DNA from: an uncultured Emticicia sp.
GTDB lineage: Bacteria > Bacteroidota > Bacteroidia > Cytophagales > Spirosomataceae
NCBI RefSeq assembly: GCF_937903345.1
Contig: NZ_CALCZQ010000051.1
Location: forward strand, 186,001 to 250,000
Direction: 5' to 3'
DNA: 64,000 nt
This document shows positions 26,117 through 33,909 of this stretch, piece after piece. The stretch's first letter is position 1; every line of letters begins with the position of its first letter. Below the pieces are notes generated by a model, which made no database searches, was not told the origin of the DNA, and saw nothing but the letters and a program-made list of their open reading frames with translations. A program made the position numbers and the translations under genes.

Positions 26117-27127
26117 ATGTATAAACTACAATTCAATCCCAACGATAAAACCCCAAAATATAAGCAAATTGTACAATCAATAGTTGCTGATATTGAGCGG
26201 GCGGTTCTGAAAAAAGATGAGCAGCTGCCATCCATTAGTGAATTAAGTGAAGAATACTATTTAGCTAGAGATACTGTTGAGAAGGCATACCGTGAGCTAA
26301 AAGAAAGAGGCTTTATTTCTTCGGTGCAAGGGAAGGGTTTTTATGTAAACCGAACCGATAATAATAAGATGCGTATCTTGTTGGTTTTCAATAAGTTGAG
26401 TTCTTATAAAAAACTAATTTATTATGCTTTTTTAAAAGTTTTAGGTAATAAGGCTAGCGTTGATTTACAGATTCACCATTACGATGCCAAAATTTTCGCC
26501 GAAATCATAGCTAATAATATTGGAAAGTATAATTATTACGTAGTTATGCCGCATTTTTTTCCCGAAAACGATAAAACTCTCGCCTTGAAAACGCTGGAAA
26601 AAATCCCTTCTGAAGAACTCATTTTGTTAGATAAAGATTTACCCGAATATACAAAACCATGTTTGAGTGTTTATCAAGATTTTGAGAAGGATATATTTGA
26701 CGCTCTCGACGAACTTCGTGATTTACTCGAAAAATATAGCCGTATGGTGTTAGTTTTTCCGAGTGATGGAAATTATCCGAGTGATATTGTGCTTGGTTTT
26801 CGTCAGTTTTGTGTGAATTTTGTACTTGATTTTCAAATCAAAGAAAATGCACTCGACGAAGTATTACAAACAGGAACAGCTTACTTAGTTGTAGAAGAAA
26901 CCGATTTGGCCGAGTTGGTAAAGAAAACCCGTCAATTAAACTTAAAACTGGGGGAAGATATTGGTGTAATTTCGTTCAACGAGACCACGCTAAAAGAGTT
27001 ATTAGAAATTACAGTTATTACAACCGATTTCGAAACAATGGGTAGAACAGCAGCTGCACTTTTGCTTGATAAAAAGCAAATAAAAATAAAAAACCCTTTC
27101 TACACCATTCGTAGAAAGAGTTTATGA
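26117..27127 (+). CDS. GntR family transcriptional regulator with LacI-like sensor
   Basis: A 336-residue regulator. Residues about 5-75 form a GntR winged helix with LPSISELSEEYYLARDTVEKAYRELKERG and the GFISSVQGKGFYV wing. Residues about 85-330 resemble the periplasmic-binding fold of LacI/GalR repressors, ending in the strand IGVISFNE and the FETMGRTAAAL helix. This combination is common in Bacteroidota for sugar-responsive control. It stands alone; its targets are not evident and no palindromic operator is obvious beside it. Confidence 0.88.
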   Translation: MYKLQFNPNDKTPKYKQIVQSIVADIERAVLKKDEQLPSISELSEEYYLARDTVEKAYRELKERGFISSVQGKGFYVNRTDNNKMRILLVFNKLSSYKKLIYYAFLKVLGNKASVDLQIHHYDAKIFAEIIANNIGKYNYYVVMPHFFPENDKTLALKTLEKIPSEELILLDKDLPEYTKPCLSVYQDFEKDIFDALDELRDLLEKYSRMVLVFPSDGNYPSDIVLGFRQFCVNFVLDFQIKENALDEVLQTGTAYLVVEETDLAELVKKTRQLNLKLGEDIGVISFNETTLKELLEITVITTDFETMGRTAAALLLDKKQIKIKNPFYTIRRKSL

Positions 27128-27190
27128 CGGATGTGTATTTTAAGTATTTTTTTCAAGGTATGAACTCAACTAACTGTCAACTTTTTAGAC

Positions 27191-27994
27191 TTAATTAGCC
27201 AATAATTCATCTAATTTAGTCTGATACTCCTTAAATTTATCAAGACCTTGATGTTTCCCTTTCTTTAATGTAGTGAGAGTTTTATCAAGGTTTCTGTTTG
27301 TAGTAGTCAAGAGTTTGATACTTTGTTTGTAAGGAATAATTTCATCGTCAGTTCCATGAAAAACGTGTACCTCACAATGCACTTTTGGTATCCATTCATA
27401 GGCATTTACCTTAAATTCTGAAACGTATTTAAACGGAAAAATCGGGAAACGACTAAAAGCTGCATCGGGTAAACTATAATAAGGGGTTTCGAGGATTAGT
27501 TTCTTCACTGGATTAGTCGAAGCTACTTTAATGGCTGCTCCACAACCTAACGAACGCCCATAAAGTACGATTTTGTCTGGGTTATACCGACGACTTAAAT
27601 CATCGAAAACGTATTGGGCATCGAATAGGAAATTTTGTTCATCCAATCTACCATTACTTTTACCGAAACCTCGATAATCATACATCACTACGTCGTAGCC
27701 ACGCTTCGTAAATTCGGAAGCATATTCGCCCCACCGAGCCAAATTATCGGCATTGCCGTGATAATAAAGTACTACACCTTTCGAAACACTATCTTTCGAC
27801 GCAAATCTAAGGGCATTAAGTTTTACTTCTGGTGCTACTACCACATAAAATTCTTCGGCTTTCGGAAATTCGTAGAGATAATCTTTCGCTAGTTTTTTCG
27901 GGTGCAAAATGATAAATCGCTGAAAAAGCACTAAGCCGGCAATCAGAACAACGTAAATCGTAAGGGCAATTTGAAGGTATTTTAATTTAAACAC
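27191..27994 (-). CDS. Alpha/beta hydrolase, membrane-anchored
   Basis: A 267-residue alpha/beta hydrolase of the BEM46/YqkD-like group. An N-terminal membrane segment (about 8-28) is followed by YYHGNADNLARW (oxyanion region), YDYRGFGKS, the nucleophile elbow YGRSLGCG, FHGTDDEIIPY (acid) and GKHQGL (histidine). The catalytic domain probably faces the periplasm. It is the second of two tandem paralogues. The substrate is unknown. Confidence 0.9.
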   Translation of the reverse strand: MFKLKYLQIALTIYVVLIAGLVLFQRFIILHPKKLAKDYLYEFPKAEEFYVVVAPEVKLNALRFASKDSVSKGVVLYYHGNADNLARWGEYASEFTKRGYDVVMYDYRGFGKSNGRLDEQNFLFDAQYVFDDLSRRYNPDKIVLYGRSLGCGAAIKVASTNPVKKLILETPYYSLPDAAFSRFPIFPFKYVSEFKVNAYEWIPKVHCEVHVFHGTDDEIIPYKQSIKLLTTTNRNLDKTLTTLKKGKHQGLDKFKEYQTKLDELLAN

Positions 27995-28086
27995 GGAAAA
28001 ATAATGGATAATGAATAATTGCTAATATTAAAAATTGATGATTTACGAATAAAAAAATTTGCAAATCATTCGTAAATGGTAATTCG

Positions 28087-28926
28087 TCAATTTAAAAGGT
28101 GTTTATCAAAAATCAAATCGAATCTATCGAGTAATATTTCTTCGAGATGTTTGTGATATTCGGAAAATGATGGCAAATTATTATGTCCGCCACCATAAAT
28201 GGGCACTAAACGAGTTTTTTGAGGAGCAAGTTTTGCCAACTTTACACTCGACCGAAAAGGTATCAAAAAATCCTTTGTGCCATGAATGATATAAATCGGA
28301 CACTTAACAAACTTGATATATTGGTCAGTTCGGATAGAAAACCGCAAAATCATGGTTACTGGTAAAAATGGCAAAAATCGATTGGTCAACTGCGAGAAAC
28401 TATAATACGGTGCATCAAGAATCAAGGTTTTTGGATGATTTTTTGATGCTAATTTACAAGCAAAACCCGAACCCAGCGAACGCCCATAAATCACGATATT
28501 TTTTTCGTTATATCCTTTCGTAAGCATTTGATTATAAACTACTTGCGAGTCTTCATACATTCGTTCTTCGTGCCGCTTACCCGTACTTTTTCCAAAACCT
28601 CGATAGTCTATCATCAACACATCATAATCATGTGAGATAAAGTCTTTGGCATATTTTGCCCAACCTTTAATACTGCGAGTATTTCCATGAAAATAAATAA
28701 CTAAACCACGAGTTTCTTCGCCAACATCATAAAAAAGCAGTCCGTTGATTCTTGCTCCATCGGGCATATTAAAAAATAGCTCTTCAAAATGGTCGTCGTA
28801 CCGAAACTCAAAATCTTGCGACAGCTTTTCAGGTTTAAAAATAAAATACTCCTGTACTTTGTAGGCCACTAAGCAAATAATGACATACGAAACTATCACT
28901 AAAACAATGATTTCGGTAACAGACAT
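28087..28926 (-). CDS. Alpha/beta hydrolase, paralogue of its neighbour
   Basis: A 279-residue hydrolase sharing the plan of the next gene downstream: an N-terminal membrane helix (about 4-24), FHGNTRSIKGW, IDYRGFGKS, nucleophile motif YGRSLGSG, IHGTKDFLIPF with the catalytic Asp, and GGGHNNL with the His. The pair looks like a tandem duplication that has diverged substantially. The genes are about 90 bases apart and probably co-transcribed. Confidence 0.9.
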   Translation of the reverse strand: MSVTEIIVLVIVSYVIICLVAYKVQEYFIFKPEKLSQDFEFRYDDHFEELFFNMPDGARINGLLFYDVGEETRGLVIYFHGNTRSIKGWAKYAKDFISHDYDVLMIDYRGFGKSTGKRHEERMYEDSQVVYNQMLTKGYNEKNIVIYGRSLGSGFACKLASKNHPKTLILDAPYYSFSQLTNRFLPFLPVTMILRFSIRTDQYIKFVKCPIYIIHGTKDFLIPFRSSVKLAKLAPQKTRLVPIYGGGHNNLPSFSEYHKHLEEILLDRFDLIFDKHLLN

Positions 28927-29021
28927 GGATGAGTATTTTTTTTAAAAACTCTGCGAATTTATTAATTTTTGGTGATGCACCCATCACAAGTTAGAAAATA
29001 TTTGACTTACATCAAGTTGAC

Positions 29022-29534
29022 TTACATTAACGGGTGATTCAAAGGGTTTTTTGAGCTATTCGCATAATTATTTTCGTATTCGTGAACCAACTCACCCAAA
29101 ATGTCTTTTAGGGTTTCGAGTTTGTTTTTACCTAGTACTTCTCCAAACTTATAATTTATGTAATCTGTGCAGTTTCGCCAGTCAATCATAGCCCGTAAGC
29201 CTTTTTCGGTATATTTTACAATTAAGGCACGTGCATCTGATGGGTCTTTTTCTACCATCACAAACCCTTGTTCTTGTAATTCTTTAACGAGTTTACTCAT
29301 ACCCTGCTTGGTCATGCCCGCACTTGCGGCTAATGTATTAACACTAGTTCCTTCTACTTCGATGTTTACTAAAGCCACAATATGTCCCACACGAAAGTTT
29401 TCGTAGCCAATACCTTTCAGATAATCGCCCGCCAAATCGCTCATGTAGCGATAGGTTCGGTTAAGAAGCTTTCCCATCAGCCTTGCTTTATTGGCTTTCA
29501 TTTTGGCTACTTCTGTCAGTAATTCTTCGTTCAT
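29022..29534 (-). CDS. MarR family transcriptional regulator
   Basis: A 170-residue winged-helix repressor. The recognition helix region VNTLAASAGMTKQGMSKLVKEL is followed by the wing KDPSDARALIVKYTEKG, the conserved DxRxx-type wing of MarR proteins. It is divergent from an EmrA/EmrB/TolC operon across about 208 bases that contain two inverted repeats, so it almost certainly represses that pump and itself, and is released by a small hydrophobic ligand or drug. Confidence 0.93.
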   Translation of the reverse strand: MNEELLTEVAKMKANKARLMGKLLNRTYRYMSDLAGDYLKGIGYENFRVGHIVALVNIEVEGTSVNTLAASAGMTKQGMSKLVKELQEQGFVMVEKDPSDARALIVKYTEKGLRAMIDWRNCTDYINYKFGEVLGKNKLETLKDILGELVHEYENNYANSSKNPLNHPLM

Positions 29535-29606
29535 TGCTAATCGTGAGAAAAATCAGGCAGGGCCCAATGCTCTACATTAAATTCTGATTAATAGATAAAT
29601 ATACTA

Positions 29607-29669
29607 CAAAGGTAATATAAAAAAAATAATTGTCAACTTACTTGACTAAATTAGTAAACTTAGTTTACT
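29607..29669. promoter_or_regulatory. marR/emrA divergent promoter and operator region
   Basis: AGTAAAC-TTA-GTTTACT (29653-29669) is a perfect 7-bp inverted repeat with a 3-base spacer, the size of a MarR operator. GTCAA/TTGAC (29632-29646) is a second palindrome. On the minus strand TACCTTTG (29607-29614) fits the -7 consensus, with GTTG 19 bases upstream close to the -33 TTTG, so the second palindrome overlaps the marR promoter. Confidence 0.65.
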
Positions 29670-29742
29670 TTGTAACTTTAAAATTATAATATAAAACCTA
29701 AGAGCAAAAAAACAAAAGCAAAAGTAATAAACTGAATAAAAT

Positions 29743-30786
29743 ATGGAAAATTTGCCTAAAAAATCGTTTAAAAATTACATTCCACGGTTCATCTTAGTAT
29801 TTATCTTGATGAGTGCTGCCGTCTACGCATATAATAAATATCAGTACAATCAGGTTTACGAAACAACGGATAATGCCCAAATTGAAACCTATACAGTGCC
29901 GGTTGTGTCAAGAGTGGGCGGTTACGTAAATGCTGTGAACATGAAAGATTTCGAGCAAGTACAGAAAGGTCAGTTATTGGTTGATATTGATGATAGCGAA
30001 CAACGCTTGGCATTGGTTGAATTGGAGGCAATGTATCAACAAATGCTTACGGACGTAGAAAATGCTACAGCGAGCATCAAAAATACAAATATGATTATTG
30101 CTGCCGCCGAATCTGGTCTAAAAACAACAGCTTTACGAAAAGAAAAAGCCCAAAAAGATGCTGAGCGTGATACAAAATTATTTGCTGATAATGCCATTAC
30201 AAAACGTCAAATCGACGATAGTAAATCTAATTTGGAGGTTTTGAATGCTCAATACGATAGCCAAAATCAAGATTGGATAGCCTCAAAATCTCGTATTGAG
30301 GTGCTTTCTTCAAATTTGCACAAGGCAGAAGCAGCTTTGGCGGTTCAAAGAGTAAAAATTGACCAACAAAAACTAAAGCTAACTTATTCAAAAGTTTATG
30401 CATCTGAAAATGGCAAGATTGGTCGCAAGAGCGTTGAACCTGGGCAGTTTATTCAGCCAGGGCAAACCTTGGCAACTATCGTGCAAGATTCACTTTATTG
30501 GGTAGTTGCCAATTTCAAAGAAACGCAAATCAGTCGTTTGGCAGTTGGACAGGAAGTCAATCTCAAATTAGATGCTTTCCCTGATATGAAATTGAAAGGA
30601 AAAATCGCTGACTTTTCCGATGCAACTGGTGCCAAATATGCACTTCTTCCGCCAGATAATGCAAGTGGAAATTTCGTAAAAGTAACTCAGAAAATCCCAG
30701 TAAAGATTGCGATTGACGACGTTGAAAAATTGCGTGATAAACTACGTGCAGGTATGAGTTTGGAGGTTGAGGTGAAAATTAAGTAA
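29743..30786 (+). CDS. EmrA-type HlyD family adaptor
   Basis: A 347-residue membrane-fusion protein for an MFS efflux pump. One N-terminal membrane helix (about 13-30) precedes TDNAQIETYTVPV and the lipoyl half VSRVGGYVNAV, a coiled-coil hairpin (about 80-210), and YASENGKIGRKSVEPGQFIQPGQ, the EmrA-type second lipoyl half. It bridges EmrB in the inner membrane and the TolC protein encoded two genes on. First gene of the MarR-controlled operon. Confidence 0.93.
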   Translation: MENLPKKSFKNYIPRFILVFILMSAAVYAYNKYQYNQVYETTDNAQIETYTVPVVSRVGGYVNAVNMKDFEQVQKGQLLVDIDDSEQRLALVELEAMYQQMLTDVENATASIKNTNMIIAAAESGLKTTALRKEKAQKDAERDTKLFADNAITKRQIDDSKSNLEVLNAQYDSQNQDWIASKSRIEVLSSNLHKAEAALAVQRVKIDQQKLKLTYSKVYASENGKIGRKSVEPGQFIQPGQTLATIVQDSLYWVVANFKETQISRLAVGQEVNLKLDAFPDMKLKGKIADFSDATGAKYALLPPDNASGNFVKVTQKIPVKIAIDDVEKLRDKLRAGMSLEVEVKIK

Positions 30787-30788
30787 TG

Positions 30789-30815
30789 TAAGGGCTTATG
30801 AAGAATAAACCCTTA
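30789..30815. repeat. Hairpin in the emrA-emrB gap
   Basis: TAAGGGCTTAT and ATAAACCCTTA pair over 11 positions with one mismatch around a 5-base loop. In an operon gap it may stabilise the upstream mRNA or tune the pump-to-adaptor ratio. Confidence 0.4.
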
Positions 30816-30843
30816 ACTGCGGGAAATTGCAGGATTGATGTTT

Positions 30844-32445
30844 ATGGAAAATACAGAAAATACAAAAAAGCCCATTGGTGCAGCACGATTTATTATTGTA
30901 CTGACAACCGTAACGGCCGCCGTGATGGAGCTACTCGACACAACGATTGTTAATGTAGCACTTAATCAGATAGCGGGTTCGTTGGGGGCAACAATTGAAG
31001 ATATAGCTTGGGTTATTACGTCTTATGCCATTGCAAACGTAATCGTGATTCCGATGACAGGTTTTTTGGCCGAATATTTTGGCCGAAAAAATTATTATCT
31101 AGCGTCAATGGTATTGTTTGGTGTTGCTTCGTATTTGTGTGGAAACTCTGATACATTATGGGAGCTTGTTTTTTGGAGATTTATTCAAGGAATAGGAGGA
31201 GGAGCTTTGCTTTCTACCTCACAATCGATTTTGTTTGATGCTTTTCCGGGTAAAGAACGAGGTATGGCTTCAGGGCTTTTCGGAATGGGAATCGTACTAG
31301 GTCCAACACTCGGGCCAAGTGTGGGAGGTTACATCGTTGATAACTTTACTTGGGGAGATATTTTTTATATCAATGTGCCGATTTGTATTATTGCTACGAT
31401 TCTTACGGTTTTATACATACCACGAAAGGAAGGCGAAGGGAAAAATAAAGCCAGTATTAAGATTGATTACTTCGGAATTGTATTATTGATTATCGGTATA
31501 GGCTCATTGCAGTATATTCTTGAAAAAGGGGAGTCGAAAGACTGGTTTCAGTCGAGAGAGATTTCGATAATGGCTTTATTTGCTGCAATCGGAGTCGTAG
31601 GATTTATCAGTCGAGAATTAAATACTGACCATCCGGTAGTAAATTTAAGGGTATTTGCTAATCGAAACTTCGCTTTTTCGTCGATTTTCGTGTTAGTTTC
31701 GGGCTTCGGTTTGTTTACATCGGTTTTCGTTTACCCAGTTATGGTGCAACGTATCAATGGTTTTACACCTTACGAGACCGGGCTATCTTTGTTTTTTCCG
31801 ACACTTACAATTTTACCACTCTTTCCGATTTTGGGTAAGCGAATGTCGGAAGGGGCATCTCCGATTCCATTTGTTGTGGCAGGTCTTTTGATTTTTGCTT
31901 TCTTTGGTTTTTATAGTGGAACAGCAACCGCCGACATGGGGCGTTGGGATTTTTATCCGATACAACTTTTACGTGGTTTAGGTACAGTTATGCTGCAATT
32001 ACCACTGATCAATGCCTCGGTGGCTGGTTTGAAACCAAGCGAATTTGGTTCAGGTATTTCGCTAACAAATATGATTCGTCAGCTGGGAGGAGCATTTGGT
32101 ATTGCATTGGCCAATAACTACATTTCAATTCAATATGCCCAACATCGCTCTGACTTGGTGGCTAATTACACGCCCAATAATCCCTTGTTTTTAGAAAAAT
32201 TCAATGCCATCAAAATGGGATTTTTATCTCGCTCGGGCGATATAGCACTAGCTTCAAAGCAAGCATATCGACAGTTGGAATTAATGCTCGACAAACAATC
32301 GTACTATCTGGCATATTTAGACACATTTAGAATTATTGCCATATTTTTCTTGTGTGTTTTACCATTGGTGGTACTATTAAAAACTAAGAAAAAATCGCCA
32401 GACCAAATTGCGGCTGCAACCAAAGCAGCAGCCGAATCACACTAA
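30844..32445 (+). CDS. EmrB/QacA-type DHA2 drug efflux transporter
   Basis: A 534-residue major-facilitator protein with 14 predicted membrane helices. Motif A-like and antiporter motif C segments are visible (GFLAEYFGRKN; GLFGMGIVLGPTLGPSVGGYI), and LLDTTIVNVAL at helix 1 is the DHA2 motif D1. It exports drugs or toxic amphiphiles using the proton gradient, coupled to EmrA and TolC. Start choices are TTG 30835, ATG 30838 and ATG 30844; an AGGA at 30831-30834 suits the last best. Confidence 0.94.
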   Translation: MENTENTKKPIGAARFIIVLTTVTAAVMELLDTTIVNVALNQIAGSLGATIEDIAWVITSYAIANVIVIPMTGFLAEYFGRKNYYLASMVLFGVASYLCGNSDTLWELVFWRFIQGIGGGALLSTSQSILFDAFPGKERGMASGLFGMGIVLGPTLGPSVGGYIVDNFTWGDIFYINVPICIIATILTVLYIPRKEGEGKNKASIKIDYFGIVLLIIGIGSLQYILEKGESKDWFQSREISIMALFAAIGVVGFISRELNTDHPVVNLRVFANRNFAFSSIFVLVSGFGLFTSVFVYPVMVQRINGFTPYETGLSLFFPTLTILPLFPILGKRMSEGASPIPFVVAGLLIFAFFGFYSGTATADMGRWDFYPIQLLRGLGTVMLQLPLINASVAGLKPSEFGSGISLTNMIRQLGGAFGIALANNYISIQYAQHRSDLVANYTPNNPLFLEKFNAIKMGFLSRSGDIALASKQAYRQLELMLDKQSYYLAYLDTFRIIAIFFLCVLPLVVLLKTKKKSPDQIAAATKAAAESH

Positions 32446-32520
32446 TACAATTATTAATTTTAGACATTGATTAGGAGAGCTTTATCTCAAGTCTTTGCTT
32501 TTAATATAGAAACTAAAAAA

Positions 32521-33825
32521 ATGAAAATCAATAAAATATTCATCATTGTTTGCTTGTTTTTAGGCAACAAAGGGCTTGCTCAGAGTAGCGAGCAAGTACT
32601 TTCTAAATTTATCAATCAAGCCATCGACTATTCGCCGAGGGTAAAAGAGCAGCAGCAATTACTTGGCGTTGGAGATTATCGAATAAAAGTGCAAGAAACT
32701 GGTCTTAAACCGCAGGTAAGTGGAGATGTGAGCTACTCAAGAGTTGATCCAATCGCAAAGGCAACTTTGCCAGTTAATGGCGAACCTCGCATCATTCAAT
32801 TTCAGCCGCATAATAATTATAATGCTAGTATTGCAGCGTCGTATGTGATTTATGACTGGGGAAGATTTAAGGAAAGTGTAAAGAAAACAGTTCTTGAAAT
32901 TCAGCAACAATCAGGTGGAATTGAAATACTGAAGCATACTTTGGCTTACCAAGTTTCACAATTATATTTTAGCATTATTTACTTACAGAAATCCATCTTA
33001 GTGCAGCAAGACCAAGTGAAATTGGTGCAAGAGAATGGCAAAATTATTACCGACCGCATAAAAAGTGGCGATGCACTTGAATATGATGCCGTACAGGTGC
33101 AAGTACGCTACAAAAATGCCGAAATGCGAGTAATAGACCTACAAGGCCAACTCGAAAGACAATACATTTTTTTGAGTTCGTTGATTGGCTCTGATGCAAG
33201 AAAATCAATTCCAATCAATGCCGAATTACAGTTTGTTTATGGCAAAACAGATATGCAAAGTACTTATAATGAGGCGATTGTAAACAATGTTGATTTGAAA
33301 GGCTTGCTTATAAAAGAAAGTGTTTTGGCTCAAGAAGTGAAAATTTCGAGCATGAGTAGTTTACCAACTTTAGCTGCTAATGCTTCGCTTGGTGTGCGTA
33401 ATGGTTATTTGCCTGATATTGCGATTTTAAGACCAAACTCATTGATAGGAGTAAAACTTTCGATTCCGATTTATACAGGAAAACGTGGGGAATATAACAC
33501 GCAAATAGCTAAAACAAACCTCGATGCAGCGAAGCAAGGAACTGAGTCGCAGAAAATACAGATAAGCCGTGACCTCGAAAATGCCTATAATGATATAAAA
33601 GTAGCGAATCAGAAAAAAGAATTGGCTGCAAGTAATATTTTTCAAGCTGAGTATAGCTTGAAATTGGCTAAAAAACGATTAGAAAATGGCGTAAGCACCC
33701 CGCTCGAAATTCAATCAGCCGAGACAGGTTTAGAAGAAGCAAAATTTAATTTATTACAATATGATTATCAAGCTTTATTGGCTAAACTCGAAATCAGTAG
33801 GATATCGGGAGTGAAGTTTTGGTGA
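32521..33825 (+). CDS. TolC-family outer membrane channel of the efflux operon
   Basis: A 434-residue outer-membrane factor with signal peptide (MKINKIFIIVCLFLGNKGLAQ). The tandem helical repeats have the usual TolC turn motifs (RIKSGDALEYDAVQVQ; RLENGVSTPLEIQSAE). The frame opens at a TTG at 32467, but ATG 32521 begins the signal peptide. Completes the tripartite MarR-regulated pump. It differs clearly from the other TolC protein at 11204, so the two are separate systems. Confidence 0.93.
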   Translation: MKINKIFIIVCLFLGNKGLAQSSEQVLSKFINQAIDYSPRVKEQQQLLGVGDYRIKVQETGLKPQVSGDVSYSRVDPIAKATLPVNGEPRIIQFQPHNNYNASIAASYVIYDWGRFKESVKKTVLEIQQQSGGIEILKHTLAYQVSQLYFSIIYLQKSILVQQDQVKLVQENGKIITDRIKSGDALEYDAVQVQVRYKNAEMRVIDLQGQLERQYIFLSSLIGSDARKSIPINAELQFVYGKTDMQSTYNEAIVNNVDLKGLLIKESVLAQEVKISSMSSLPTLAANASLGVRNGYLPDIAILRPNSLIGVKLSIPIYTGKRGEYNTQIAKTNLDAAKQGTESQKIQISRDLENAYNDIKVANQKKELAASNIFQAEYSLKLAKKRLENGVSTPLEIQSAETGLEEAKFNLLQYDYQALLAKLEISRISGVKFW

Positions 33826-33831
33826 GAAATG

Positions 33832-33901
33832 TAGCACAATTTTCTAAATTGAGTCAATGAATGACTCAATTTAGAAAACGGAACGCCGCCCGATTGTGCT
33901 A
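33832..33901. repeat. Nested palindrome between tolC and serB-serA
   Basis: An outer 9-bp inverted repeat TAGCACAAT/ATTGTGCTA (33832-33840 with 33893-33901) encloses a perfect 17-bp inner stem (33840-33856 with 33862-33878, loop ATGAA). Beside the inner stem lies an asymmetrical GC-rich segment CGGAACGCCGCCCG. It lies between convergent genes and could end both transcripts, but its architecture and shared strings elsewhere suggest a small palindromic element. Confidence 0.75.
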
Positions 33902-33909
33902 AAAATATT

